64,000 nt of DNA from an uncultured Gammaproteobacteria bacterium. Its GTDB lineage: Bacteria > Pseudomonadota > Gammaproteobacteria > Steroidobacterales > Woeseiaceae. A program made the translations under genes and the position numbers. The stretch spans positions 28,917-92,916 of the forward strand of contig CALBPI010000068.1 of assembly GCA_937899415.1 (NCBI GenBank), written 5' to 3'. A model generated the notes under the pieces. The model had not been told where the DNA came from. It saw nothing but the letters and a program-made list of their open reading frames with translations, and did not search any database. This document shows, in pieces, positions 43,966-53,604 of this stretch (within the stretch, counting starts at the first letter, position 1; each line of letters opens with the position of its first letter).

Positions 43966-45165
43966 ATGGAAATTAGACCCATACTTTCGACGCTCCTGCG
44001 CAACAAGACCGGTGCGATTCTCATCGCGCTGCAGATTGCGCTGACGATGGCGGTCGTGATCAACGCGGCGTTTGTGATCGCGGATCGACGCGACACCATG
44101 GCCAAGACGACAGGTGTTGATGACGGCAACCTCATTCTTGCGCGTGCCTTGCAGACTGATCGCGATATCGATGTCCGCAGCATCGTGGAACGCGACACGT
44201 CGGCGCTCATGAGCATCGACGGAGTACAGAAGGTATCCAAGATCTCCACGGTGCCGCTGTCGAACTCAGGTTCGAGCCAGACGTTCTCAACCTCTGCAGA
44301 GCTTGAAGACGGCAGTTGGTTCAACCTGGCGTATTACCAGACTGATGCTGTTGCCACCGAGACGCTGGGGCTTGAGGTCACGCGCGGGCGCTGGTTCCGT
44401 GACGATGAGATCGTCTACAACCCGGGCGACGGCGAGGTGCCACGGGTCAAGGTATTGTCGGACGCTGTAGCAGACGAGATCTTCGAAGGCGAAGACCCGA
44501 TCGGCAAGTTCATCTACACGAGTCGAGGCGACGCCATTGAGATCATCGGTACGATCTCGTCTGTTGGGCGTCCCTGGTACAACTGGGGAGAGCTCTACTC
44601 GACGTCGTTCACGCCGTTCGTCGAGATCAACTACATGTACGCGATCCGCACGGCGCCAGAGAACCGCGATCGGTTAATCCCGATCATCGAGGAGACGCTG
44701 GTCGCGCTCGACACGGACCGACTCGTGGGTGAGCCGCGTACGCACAGCGAAGTCATCGCGCGGACCTACTCACGTGATGTCGCCATGAACCGCATGCTGA
44801 CCATCGTGATGGCGCTCGTCGTGTCGATCACGGCGCTCGGTATCGTCGGTCTTGCGAGCTTCAGCGTGGCGCAGCGGCATCGTCAGATCGGTACGCGTCG
44901 CGCAGTGGGCGCGCGCCGCCACCACATCCTGAGCTATTTCCTTGTCGAGAACTGGTTGATTACAACGGGTGGCATTGTGCTGGGTCTCGTATTGTCGTTT
45001 GCACTCAATTACTGGTTAGTGACCAAGTACACTTTGCCCAAGCTCGACCCGGTGGCCTTGCCGCTCGTCGTACTGGGCTTGTGGGCGGTTGGTCTTCTGG
45101 CCGCAGCGGGGCCCGCACGCAAGGCGACGGGTATTGATCCGGCCATTGCGACTCGGACCGTCTAG
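43966..45165 (+). CDS. MacB-like ABC permease 2
   Basis: A 399-residue permease of the same type: helix at about 15-37, periplasmic domain (about 40-280) and three C-terminal helices with G-T-R-R-A-V-G-A-R-R-H-H-I. It starts 16 bases after permease 1 with GCGGAG upstream. Shorter than permease 1 in the periplasmic part. The likely second half of a heterodimeric pump. Confidence 0.9.
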   Translation: MEIRPILSTLLRNKTGAILIALQIALTMAVVINAAFVIADRRDTMAKTTGVDDGNLILARALQTDRDIDVRSIVERDTSALMSIDGVQKVSKISTVPLSNSGSSQTFSTSAELEDGSWFNLAYYQTDAVATETLGLEVTRGRWFRDDEIVYNPGDGEVPRVKVLSDAVADEIFEGEDPIGKFIYTSRGDAIEIIGTISSVGRPWYNWGELYSTSFTPFVEINYMYAIRTAPENRDRLIPIIEETLVALDTDRLVGEPRTHSEVIARTYSRDVAMNRMLTIVMALVVSITALGIVGLASFSVAQRHRQIGTRRAVGARRHHILSYFLVENWLITTGGIVLGLVLSFALNYWLVTKYTLPKLDPVALPLVVLGLWAVGLLAAAGPARKATGIDPAIATRTV

Positions 45166-45184
45166 AACCGAATATCGGAGAACC

Positions 45185-46525
45185 ATGGCCACCGCGCTCA
45201 TCATCGACGACAACGACGGCGTCCGCGAAGCCCTGGGCGTGCTGCTAGAGGTGCACGGCATCGATGCGGTGGCCGCGGCGACGCCAAGGGAAGGCCTGGC
45301 GTCGTTGGCCGAGCACGACATTGACCTCGTAATCCAGGACATGAACTTCGCTGAGGAGAAGACCTCGGGCGCGGAGGGCGTGGCGTTGTTCAAGGAGATC
45401 CGAGAGGCGTATCCCGGCTTACCGGTCATCTTGCTCACGGCCTGGACGGATCTCGAAACTGCGGTGGGTCTGGTGAAGGCGGGCGCTGCGGATTACCTGG
45501 GCAAGCCCTGGGACGATGATCGGCTGATGACGACAGCGCGTAATCTGCTCGAACTGCGCGCGGCCCAGAAGCGCTCACGGCGACTCGAGGCGGAACGCGC
45601 CGCGACACGCGAGGCGCTGAGAGCGCAGTATGAGCTCTGTGGCACCGTCTACGACAGTGATGCGATGCACGACGTGGTCAGTCTGGCCTGTCGTGTGGCG
45701 CACTCGGACATTGCCGTACTCATCACGGGTCCCAATGGCTCGGGCAAAGAAAAGCTGGCCGAGATCGTGCAGGCCAACTCAGCCCGCGCCGATGGGCCGT
45801 TCGTGCGCATCAACGCGGGCGCGTTGCCCGGCGAGTTGCTCGAGGCTGAATTGTTCGGCGCCGAGCCGGGCGCGTACACGGGCCTTAGCAAGACGCGCAT
45901 TGGCCGATTCGAAGCCGCTGACGGCGGCACGCTGTTCCTCGATGAGATCGGAAATCTGTCCGCTGAAGGTCAGAACCGGCTCCTGCGGGTCCTGCAAAGC
46001 GGCGAGTTCGAGCGTCTTGGCAGCTCCCAGACGCGGCGCGTTGACGTGCGCATCATCAGTGCGACCAACGCGGACCTTAAGGCGGCCATTGCGGCCGGCA
46101 CGTTCCGTGAGGATCTGTTCTACCGCCTCAACGTCATCGAATTGCGCGTTCCTGCGCTGGCCGAGCGTGCCGGTGACGTGCCGGCGCTTGCGGCTGCGTT
46201 CCTGCCGGAGGGCAAACGACTGACGGCGGCGGCGGAACGCCTGCTTGCCGTGCAGGCCTGGCCCGGCAACGTGCGCGAGCTTGAAAATCTCATGAAGCGC
46301 GCTGCGGTACTGGCGACCGGTGATGTCATTGGCCTCGATGACCTCGGTCTCGGTGCTGCGCCCGAGCGTGAGTTGCCCGAACCCTCAGAGGCGGATGTAC
46401 AGCGCGCGCTGGCACTCCACGACAACGTGGTGGCCCGGGCTGCGCGTGAACTCGGCCTGAGTCGCCAGGCGCTCTACCGCCGGATGGTAAAGTTCGGCTT
46501 GCATGAACAAGGCAGCGGCAACTGA
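45185..46525 (+). CDS. Sigma-54-dependent response regulator (NtrC type)
   Basis: A 446-residue activator. Receiver (1-120) with D9-D10, phosphoacceptor Asp52 in I-Q-D-M-N and Lys107; AAA+ domain with Walker A G-P-N-G-S-G-K-E (182-189), L-F-L-D-E-I as Walker B, and R-fingers F-R-E-D-L-F-Y-R-L; C-terminal Fis-type helix-turn-helix (about 415-440). The sigma-54 contact loop reads G-A-Y-T-G-L (229-234) rather than G-A-F-T-G-A. ATG 45185 has GGAGA upstream. It overlaps the histidine kinase gene by 23 bases and probably drives the promoter at 40279. Confidence 0.93.
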   Translation: MATALIIDDNDGVREALGVLLEVHGIDAVAAATPREGLASLAEHDIDLVIQDMNFAEEKTSGAEGVALFKEIREAYPGLPVILLTAWTDLETAVGLVKAGAADYLGKPWDDDRLMTTARNLLELRAAQKRSRRLEAERAATREALRAQYELCGTVYDSDAMHDVVSLACRVAHSDIAVLITGPNGSGKEKLAEIVQANSARADGPFVRINAGALPGELLEAELFGAEPGAYTGLSKTRIGRFEAADGGTLFLDEIGNLSAEGQNRLLRVLQSGEFERLGSSQTRRVDVRIISATNADLKAAIAAGTFREDLFYRLNVIELRVPALAERAGDVPALAAAFLPEGKRLTAAAERLLAVQAWPGNVRELENLMKRAAVLATGDVIGLDDLGLGAAPERELPEPSEADVQRALALHDNVVARAARELGLSRQALYRRMVKFGLHEQGSGN

Positions 46526-47894
46526 CGAGACCACGCGAGTGAACCCCGCAACGAGTATGCAGGGTCGCCTGCTCGCGATTGCAATGCTGTGTTTCGTCGT
46601 GGCACTCGCGATCGCCATCGCGTTGTATGAACGCACCAGCAGCGCCGTACTCGCCGTCTCTGTGGGGCTGCTCGTCGCGATCCCAGCATTTGGCTGGGCC
46701 GTACGCCGAGCCCTGGAGCCGACACGGGCGCGTATTCGCGCGCTGGTCGACAGTGCCGACAGCCTGCGCGATGCCGATTTCAGCTTTACGATCGCCGATC
46801 ACCGCGACGACGAGGTGGGACGGCTCGTGCGTGCCTACAACCGCATGGTCGGAACGCTGCGCGACGAGCGCCAGAACCTGCACCAACGCGAGCTCATGCT
46901 CGATACGGTGTTGCAGGCTTCGCCGCTCGCGCTAGTCCTGACCAATCACAATGGTCACATCATCTATGCCAACGCGACGGCGCGTGCGCTGTTCACGGCG
47001 GGTCGGCGCATGGCCGGGATGCACTTCCTCGATGACGTCGTCAGTGACCATTCGGACTCTTTGAAGACGGCGCTTGTGCAGGGCGTTGATGCAATGGTCA
47101 CGATCGAGGCCGACAACGACGACGAGCGCTATCACCTGTCCTGCAACGAGTTCACGCTCAATGCGCGCGGGCACCGTCTCTACCTGCTCAAACGATTGAC
47201 GCAAGAGCTCAACCGGCAGGAGGTGGCCACCTGGAAGAAGGTGCTTCGTATGATAGGTCACGAACTCACAAACTCGCTGGCCCCGATTTCGTCGCTGGCC
47301 CATTCGGCGCAACTTTTGATGGCGCGCGACGACACGCAACGCGTCGTCGAGTTGCTGGGCACGATCGAGACGCGCAGCGCACACTTGAAACGATTTAGTG
47401 AAGGTTACTCGCGATTTGCGAAGTTGCCGGACCCGCAACGCCGCGAGATCGAGTGGGATCCGTTCTTCACGCGATTGTCGGCGTTGCACCCGTTCGATTA
47501 CCGGCCGGACGCACCAGGCAGCTCAGGATATGCCGACCCCGACCAGCTCGAACAGGTCATTATCAACCTGTCCAAAAATGCGGTTGAGTCCGGTTCAGAT
47601 CCCGAACGCATCACCATCCGCGTGGTGGGATCGAACACGGGCAGCTTGATCACCGTCGCGGATCGAGGGCCGGGCATGAACGATGAGGCGCTGACCAATG
47701 CCTTGCTACCGTTCTACAGCACCAAGCGCACCGGTTCGGGGCTCGGCCTGTCGCTGTGCCGCGAAATCGTCGACGCACACGGCGGTCGTATCACGCTGCG
47801 CAATCGGCGCGAAGGCGGGCTCGCCGTATCGCTTTGGCTGCCCGCCGCGGGCGCGGCGGCGCACCCTGAGTCCGCCGGGAGCGCTGTGGCATGA
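46503..47894 (+). CDS. Sensor histidine kinase (PAS/HAMP, NtrY-like)
   Basis: A 463-residue kinase. Two close membrane helices (about 22-42 and 47-65) leave almost no periplasmic loop, so the signal may be sensed within the membrane or the transporter itself. A HAMP (66-120) and a PAS domain (about 130-230) follow, then the H-box I-G-H-E-L-T-N-S-L with His253, N-box N-L-S-K-N-A-V-E-S, and G-boxes D-R-G-P-G-M and G-S-G-L-G-L-S. It is translated with its regulator and overlaps agmatinase by four bases. Confidence 0.92.
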   Translation: MNKAAATDETTRVNPATSMQGRLLAIAMLCFVVALAIAIALYERTSSAVLAVSVGLLVAIPAFGWAVRRALEPTRARIRALVDSADSLRDADFSFTIADHRDDEVGRLVRAYNRMVGTLRDERQNLHQRELMLDTVLQASPLALVLTNHNGHIIYANATARALFTAGRRMAGMHFLDDVVSDHSDSLKTALVQGVDAMVTIEADNDDERYHLSCNEFTLNARGHRLYLLKRLTQELNRQEVATWKKVLRMIGHELTNSLAPISSLAHSAQLLMARDDTQRVVELLGTIETRSAHLKRFSEGYSRFAKLPDPQRREIEWDPFFTRLSALHPFDYRPDAPGSSGYADPDQLEQVIINLSKNAVESGSDPERITIRVVGSNTGSLITVADRGPGMNDEALTNALLPFYSTKRTGSGLGLSLCREIVDAHGGRITLRNRREGGLAVSLWLPAAGAAAHPESAGSAVA

Positions 47895-48685
47895 CGGTCG
47901 GGCTCATAGGAGCGACTCACGACGCGAGCTCGAGCTTAGTCCGCGGCCCGGCGCTGGCGCCCGACATCATCCGGCGCGTCATGCACAACGGCGCTGCCAA
48001 CCTCACGAGCGAGTCGGGCCTCGACCTGTCGGCCCCGGGCGTGCTCGAGGACCTCGGCAACATGAGCCTCACGGACAGTCACGACGGGGTCATGGGTGTC
48101 ACAGAGGCCCTCGGCGCGGTCATTGATCGTGGCCTCAAGCCGCTCACCCTCGGTGGCGATCATGCGATCAGCTGGCCCGCTGTGAAGGCCGTGCACGCGG
48201 CCCACGGACCGGTCGATATCCTTCATTTCGACGCCCATGCCGACATCTACCCCGACTTCGACAACAACCGCTACTCACACGCGAGCCCGTTTGCCCGCAT
48301 CCTGGAGGAGGGGCTTGCCAGTCGGCTCGTTCAGGTCGGAATTCGCACGCTGACCGATGTGCAACGCGACATGATCGAGCGCCACAACGTCGAAACGCAC
48401 CCCTGGCGGGGCGGGGCACCACTGCCCACAGCGCTGCAATTCGAGCGTCCCGTCTACATTTCTATCGATATCGATGCCTTGGATCCCGCGTTTGCGCCCG
48501 GCGTGTCGCATCACGAGCCCGGTGGCATGAGCGTGGGTGATGTACTCGCCGTGCTGCAGTCGCTGGGGGGCAATGTGGTGGGTGCCGATGTCGTCGAGTA
48601 CAACCCCCGGCGCGACTGGCAGGACATGACCGCCATGGTTTGTGTCAAATTCGTCAAAGAACTGGCGGCCCTTTTGTCTCGATAA
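47891..48685 (+). CDS. Agmatinase/arginase-family ureohydrolase
   Basis: A 264-residue metallohydrolase. The two-manganese site is complete: His91 in G-G-D-H-A, Asp114, His116, Asp118 in F-D-A-H-A-D, and Asp193, Asp195 in S-I-D-I-D-A-L-D-P. Characterised relatives hydrolyse agmatine, arginine, formiminoglutamate or guanidino acids; the exact one is undetermined, though the short N-terminus is arginase/formimidoylglutamase-like. ATGA overlap with the kinase gene; whether it is functionally part of that operon is unclear. Confidence 0.88.
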   Translation: MTVGLIGATHDASSSLVRGPALAPDIIRRVMHNGAANLTSESGLDLSAPGVLEDLGNMSLTDSHDGVMGVTEALGAVIDRGLKPLTLGGDHAISWPAVKAVHAAHGPVDILHFDAHADIYPDFDNNRYSHASPFARILEEGLASRLVQVGIRTLTDVQRDMIERHNVETHPWRGGAPLPTALQFERPVYISIDIDALDPAFAPGVSHHEPGGMSVGDVLAVLQSLGGNVVGADVVEYNPRRDWQDMTAMVCVKFVKELAALLSR

Positions 48686-48694
48686 ACGCCTCTC

Positions 48695-48723
48695 TTGTCT
48701 AAGTTCGGTCGCCGCTGTATGCT
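48695..48723 (+). promoter_or_regulatory. Putative sigma-70 promoter of the first TonB-dependent receptor
   Basis: TTGTCT at 48695-48700, a 17-base spacer and TATGCT at 48718-48723. It lies 120 bases before the ATG of the receptor gene and leaves a leader of roughly 110 bases. Confidence 0.5.
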
Positions 48724-48842
48724 CTGTCGCGGCACGCAAGTTAGACGCGCGTGTAACGTTGAACCTGCACTAAAGCCGTCACCGGGGGGGTCGCGGTCTC
48801 TGCGTGCAGGTCCCGCTATCAACACTGAGGGGGTTCTCAGGC

Positions 48843-51419
48843 ATGTCTATGTCATCACCGGTGCGCTCGCGGCGCATCGCCGCAGGTCGCTTGTCGCTGG
48901 CCGTCGCCGTCGCGCTTTCTGTTCCAGGCGCGGCTTTGGCCCAACAGGCACTCGAAGAAGTCGTTGTGACCGCGCGTAAGCGCTCGGAGAGCCTTCAGGA
49001 CGTGCCAATCTCTGTGTCTGCCTTCACGGAGTCGCAGATTGAACAGGCGGGCATCGAACGGCCCGCGGATTTCATCGGGCTGATTCCCAACGTCACGATC
49101 GTCGACACCGCCAATGTCGGTGACACCCAGGTCAGCATTCGCGGCATCGTTTCGACGCGAGATGCCGAGTCGACGTTTGCCTACGTGGTGGACGGGGTGC
49201 TCATCACGAACCCCAATGCGTTCAACGAAGAGCTCTTCGATGTGCAGCAGATTGAGGTCCTGAAAGGGCCGCAGGGCGCGCTGTACGGCCGAAACGCTGT
49301 GTCGGGCGCGATCCTCGTCACCACGAAGGCGCCTGGCGATGAATTCGAAGGTCGCGTCACGGCCGGTGTCGGCAACGTCGGAACGCGCCGACTCAACGCT
49401 GTGGCATCGGGCCCGATCTCCGACAACGTTCGCGGCCGCATCGGCGCGAGTTACCGCACCACCGACGGCTTCTACGAGAATGTGTTTCAAGGCGGTGACG
49501 ATGCCGTCGATTACCTCGAGGACACTTCGATCAAGGGCCGCCTCGACTGGGATGTCAACGAGAACCTGACGCTCGACTTCCGTGCAGGCGTGAGCCAGGT
49601 CGACGGCGGTGCGATTAACTTCAACGCTGTGTTCGCGATCCCGGCTTTCGCGGCCGTGTTCAACCAACCCGCCTTCGACGCCAACGTCAACGACCAGGAT
49701 TTCACGTTCGCCTTCAACGTGCCCGGTGAGAACGAGCAGGACACCACAGAGTTCTCGGTCAAGGCCGACTATCAGTTTGCGCGTTCCACGCTCACGGCCA
49801 CGTTCGCCTACAACGACCTCGAGGAATACCTGTTGTCGGATGGTACGAGCGCATCGTTCTACGGCTACGAGGTCACGCCGTCCTGCCTCAACGACCGCTT
49901 GACGCTGAACAATGCGCCGGGCGCCATCGGCGGTGCTGACCGCACCGATTTGTTTGGTCCGTTCTTCGGCCCGTTCGGCGTACTGCCCCCAACGGACATC
50001 AATAACCCGTTCACGGACCCCAACAATTTCCAGGGCGTTTACGGCCCGTACACGCCCACATCGTGTGACGGTTACCAATACCAGGAGCGCAACCAGTCGG
50101 ACACGAGCCTCGAGCTGCGTCTGACCTCGGACGACAGCTACGCCGCACGCTGGATTGCAGGTCTGTACTTCGCCGACATTGAGCGCGATGTGGTCGTTGC
50201 CTACGGCGCCGATACGGGGCAGGGCTTCCTGCGCCAGCCCTACGTGGCACCGACGGGCCCCAACCCGACCGATCTCTTGTTCGACGATACTTTTGACACC
50301 CAGGTCATCTCGGCCTTCGGTCAGGTGGAGTTCGATCTCTCGGATACAGTCGAGCTTTCAATTGCAGCGCGTTACGACGAGGAAGACCGCGACGTCAGCA
50401 ACAACGTGCCCAACGTCGCGGCGTCCGGTTTGAACGGCAACACGCTTGTGGGTGGCGTACCGGGTCCCATCAACCCGGCGTTTGGCGTCAACCCGGGTGG
50501 CATTCCCGACCGCAGCGCGAGCTTCAGCCAGTTTCAGCCAAAGGTTAGCCTCAACTGGGCCGCGACGGACAATCTGAGCGTGTTCGGTACCTACGGTGTC
50601 GGCTTCCGCAGCGGCGGCTTCAACTCCATCGGCAGCCAGGCCACGATCGACTTCTGGCTCAACAACAACGGTGACGGCACCAACCCGGGCGCCGTGGTTG
50701 ATGCGCAGCTGCTCGTTCGCGATGAGTACGACAAGGAAGTCACGACGAGCTTTGAGCTCGGCGCCAAAGGCTACTTCCTCGATCGTCGTCTGCGCGTGAA
50801 TGCCGCGGTGTTCCGCAATGAAGTCGAAGACAACCAGTTCTTCGAGTTCTTTGCGGGACCCTGGGGCCTGCTGCGTGTCGTGACGACCATCGATGAGCTC
50901 GAGATCTCGGGTTTCGAGGCGGACTTCGACGCACTCATCACGGAGCAGTTCTCGATCTTTGGTGGCATCGGCGTGCTCGATAGTGAGATCACCGAGAACC
51001 GGAATCGCCCGTTGTCGGTCGGTAACGACGCCCCGCAGGCGCCCGAGCTGACCTACAACCTGGGCGCCAACTTCACGGCACCGATTGGCGGCCTCGAATT
51101 CAACGCACGCATCGACTACCAGTTCGTCGACGAGATGTGGTTCCACACCTTGCAGGGCGAGGCCACACCGACGGTCTGGCAAATCTTCTTCGGCCCCGGT
51201 GTGACGCAGGACCTCTCGCAGGCTAAGCGCGACGACTACGGCTTGCTCAATCTGCGATTCAGCCTGTCAGGCGAGCGCTGGACGGCAACGCTGTATGGCC
51301 GCAACGTGACCGACGAGGAGTACCTGCAGGAAGTCATTCCGGCGCCTGAATTCGGCGGTTCGTTCGTGCACCCCAGTGCCCGCGACGCCTACGGCGCCGA
51401 GTTTACCTACCGCTTCTGA
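48843..51419 (+). CDS. TonB-dependent outer membrane receptor 1
   Basis: An 858-residue receptor for TonB-energised uptake. Signal peptide to A-L-A-Q (about 34), a TonB-box-like L-E-E-V-V-V-T-A-R-K-R, a plug (about 45-155) with I-S-V-S-A-F, I-R-G-I and V-L-K-G-P-Q-G-A-L-Y-G-R-N, and a 22-strand barrel ending in a terminal Phe (F-T-Y-R-F). ATG 48843 follows a GAGGGGG. It belongs to the receptor group often tied to complex organic compounds; the hyuA/hyuB/CoA-transferase genes follow, so a related substrate is plausible. Confidence 0.93.
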   Translation: MSMSSPVRSRRIAAGRLSLAVAVALSVPGAALAQQALEEVVVTARKRSESLQDVPISVSAFTESQIEQAGIERPADFIGLIPNVTIVDTANVGDTQVSIRGIVSTRDAESTFAYVVDGVLITNPNAFNEELFDVQQIEVLKGPQGALYGRNAVSGAILVTTKAPGDEFEGRVTAGVGNVGTRRLNAVASGPISDNVRGRIGASYRTTDGFYENVFQGGDDAVDYLEDTSIKGRLDWDVNENLTLDFRAGVSQVDGGAINFNAVFAIPAFAAVFNQPAFDANVNDQDFTFAFNVPGENEQDTTEFSVKADYQFARSTLTATFAYNDLEEYLLSDGTSASFYGYEVTPSCLNDRLTLNNAPGAIGGADRTDLFGPFFGPFGVLPPTDINNPFTDPNNFQGVYGPYTPTSCDGYQYQERNQSDTSLELRLTSDDSYAARWIAGLYFADIERDVVVAYGADTGQGFLRQPYVAPTGPNPTDLLFDDTFDTQVISAFGQVEFDLSDTVELSIAARYDEEDRDVSNNVPNVAASGLNGNTLVGGVPGPINPAFGVNPGGIPDRSASFSQFQPKVSLNWAATDNLSVFGTYGVGFRSGGFNSIGSQATIDFWLNNNGDGTNPGAVVDAQLLVRDEYDKEVTTSFELGAKGYFLDRRLRVNAAVFRNEVEDNQFFEFFAGPWGLLRVVTTIDELEISGFEADFDALITEQFSIFGGIGVLDSEITENRNRPLSVGNDAPQAPELTYNLGANFTAPIGGLEFNARIDYQFVDEMWFHTLQGEATPTVWQIFFGPGVTQDLSQAKRDDYGLLNLRFSLSGERWTATLYGRNVTDEEYLQEVIPAPEFGGSFVHPSARDAYGAEFTYRF

Positions 51420-51428
51420 TCGCAACGT

Positions 51429-51487
51429 GCGCCCCGGCTTTTGGCCGGGGCGCGCTGCGTTGCGCGCAGCCCCGATTGCGGCATAAT
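51429..51487 (+). promoter_or_regulatory. Hairpin and putative promoter before hyuA
   Basis: GCGCCCCGGC at 51429-51438 pairs with GCCGGGGCGC at 51444-51453, but no U-run follows, so it is only a weak terminator candidate for the receptor gene. TTGCGC at 51460-51465, 16 bases, then CATAAT at 51482-51487 could be a promoter for the hyu operon. Confidence 0.4.
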
Positions 51488-51539
51488 GTTATATCTTTAG
51501 AACAATTCGGCCGGTAGCCGGCCCGGGGGATCACAACAG

Positions 51540-53603
51540 ATGGCCTACCGACTCGGAGTGGACGTGGGTGGCACGTTCACGGACCTGTTGCTGTTCAACG
51601 ACGAAAGCGGGCGTACGTTCCGCTCCAAGGTGCCCAGCACACCGCACGATCCTTCTGAAGCCGTGATCACGGGCACCCGCGGCATCTGTGAGTCCGCGGG
51701 TATCGCCCCCAGCGACATTGAAGACTTTCTGCACGGCACCACCGTGGCCACGAATGCCGTGCTTGAGGGCAAGGGCGCACGCGTCGGTCTCGTGGTGACC
51801 GAGGGCTACCGCCAGGTCCTGCAAATTGCACGTTCGCTCGTGCCCGGTGGCCTTGCCGCCTGGATCATCTGGCCCAAGCCCGAACCGCTCGCACGTCTTG
51901 AGGACACCGTCGAAGTGCCGGGGCGCTTGCTCGCCACGGGCGAGGAATACCGACCCATCGACGAGGCCGCCACGCGCGCGGCGCTCGAGCAGCTCAAGGC
52001 CAATGGTGTCGAAGCCATAACGGTCTGCCTCATGAACGCCTACGTCAGCGACAAGCACGAACGCCGTGTTGCCGAGATTGCGGCCGAGGTGTTCGATGGG
52101 CAAGACATCACGATCTCGCTGAGCCACGACATCCTGCCCGAGATGTATGAATACGAGCGGGCACTCACGACCGTAGCCAATGCCGCAGTGCGGCCTGTGG
52201 TTGGCCGCTACGTGCGCAACCTCGAGAGTGAGCTGCGCGGTTTCGGCATGAGCGGTCGCATCAACCTGCTGCGCTCCGATGGCGGTCTCATGACCGCCAA
52301 GAAGGCGCAGGATGCCCCCGTCAATCTGCTCATGTCGGGGCCTGCGGGTGGCGTCACGGGTGCACTGTGGGTCGCAAGCCAGGCCGGATTGCACAACATC
52401 CTGACGCTTGATGTTGGCGGCACCTCGACCGATGTGGCGCTCATTGAAGACCTCGAGCCGCGACTGGTCCGCAATACGGATGTAGGCCACCTGAGTGTTC
52501 GCGCCTCGTCGCTCGACGTGAAAACGGTGGGTGCTGGTGGCGGCTCCATCGCACACGTACCGGAACTGACGCGCGCCCTGCGTGTGGGCCCCGAAAGTGC
52601 GGGCGCTGTGCCTGGCCCCGCGTGCTACGGCAAGGGTGGCGAACAGGCGCCCGTCACGGACGCCAACGTGGTGCTGGGTTATCTGCCCGAGTCACTGCTT
52701 GGCGGCAGCTTCACGCTCGATCGAGACGCCTCGGTAGCCGCGGTACAAACAGTCGCGGACGCAATGGACATCGGTCTACACGAAGCCGCACAGGGCATTA
52801 TCGATATCGTCAACGAGAATATGTTCGGTGCGCTGCGCATGATCTCGGTGCAACAGGGTTACGATCCACGCGACTTCGCGCTCATGGGTTTCGGAGGTGC
52901 CGGGTCTTTGCATTCGAACGCCGTGGCCAAGCTCATGGGTGCCTGGCCTGTTGTCGTCCCCAATTCGCCGGGCGTGTTGTGCGCACTGGGCGATGCGACC
53001 ACGCGCATGCGCGCCGAAGCGGCCCGCAGTTACTCCAAGGTCATTTCGCAGACCAATGCCGCCGAGGTTGCCGATGCACTGGCTGAGCTCCGCGCGCAGG
53101 TGCTGTCCGAGCTGGCCGAGGAGGGCATTGGCGCCGACGACGCCGAGCTCAGATACGAGATCGATTTGCGCTACCACGGCCAGGGCTTCGAGATTCCCAT
53201 GCCGTTCACAGGCAAGCACGGCGACGACAGCGCCCTACAGGCGCTGTGCGATGCCTTCGACGAAGAGCACCGGCGAATGTTCACCTTCAACATGGACGCC
53301 GAACATGAGCTCGTGAATCTTCGCGTGATCGCGCTGGGCCAGGCATTGGCGTTGCCGGCACTCGAGATCGAAAAAGGCAACGGCGACCCTTCAGGAGCCA
53401 AGCTCTCGGATCATCGTCTGTGGGTTGATGGCGAAGAGCGCGACGCCGTGATTTACGACCGGGCCAAGTTACGCGCGGGCGACAGCATTCCGGGGCCGGC
53501 CATCATCGTGGAGATGGACTCGACCGCGCTCGTGTTGCCAGACCACGTCGCGACTGTAGACGACTACGGCAACATCCTCATCAACCCCTCGGCAGGACAC
53601 TGA
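51540..53603 (+). CDS. Hydantoinase/oxoprolinase A-family subunit
   Basis: A 687-residue HyuA-type subunit. The ATP-binding start L-G-V-D-V-G-G-T-F-T-D-L and the second conserved region L-D-V-G-G-T-S-T-D-V-A are intact, as are V-G-A-G-G-G-S-I-A and P-G-P-A-C-Y-G. With HyuB it forms an ATP-dependent ring-opening enzyme; relatives act on N-methylhydantoin, 5-oxoproline or, as acetone/acetophenone carboxylases, ketones. The choice among these is open. ATG 51540 after a GGGGGA. HyuB starts two bases after its stop. Confidence 0.93.
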   Translation: MAYRLGVDVGGTFTDLLLFNDESGRTFRSKVPSTPHDPSEAVITGTRGICESAGIAPSDIEDFLHGTTVATNAVLEGKGARVGLVVTEGYRQVLQIARSLVPGGLAAWIIWPKPEPLARLEDTVEVPGRLLATGEEYRPIDEAATRAALEQLKANGVEAITVCLMNAYVSDKHERRVAEIAAEVFDGQDITISLSHDILPEMYEYERALTTVANAAVRPVVGRYVRNLESELRGFGMSGRINLLRSDGGLMTAKKAQDAPVNLLMSGPAGGVTGALWVASQAGLHNILTLDVGGTSTDVALIEDLEPRLVRNTDVGHLSVRASSLDVKTVGAGGGSIAHVPELTRALRVGPESAGAVPGPACYGKGGEQAPVTDANVVLGYLPESLLGGSFTLDRDASVAAVQTVADAMDIGLHEAAQGIIDIVNENMFGALRMISVQQGYDPRDFALMGFGGAGSLHSNAVAKLMGAWPVVVPNSPGVLCALGDATTRMRAEAARSYSKVISQTNAAEVADALAELRAQVLSELAEEGIGADDAELRYEIDLRYHGQGFEIPMPFTGKHGDDSALQALCDAFDEEHRRMFTFNMDAEHELVNLRVIALGQALALPALEIEKGNGDPSGAKLSDHRLWVDGEERDAVIYDRAKLRAGDSIPGPAIIVEMDSTALVLPDHVATVDDYGNILINPSAGH

Positions 53604-53604
53604 C

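Noticed and set aside
48855..50078. Long minus-strand ORF of about 400 residues inside the first TonB receptor
   Set aside because: Lies fully antisense to a clear receptor, has no recognisable domain or ribosome site, and has the Arg/Val/Asp-heavy composition of a GC-rich shadow frame.
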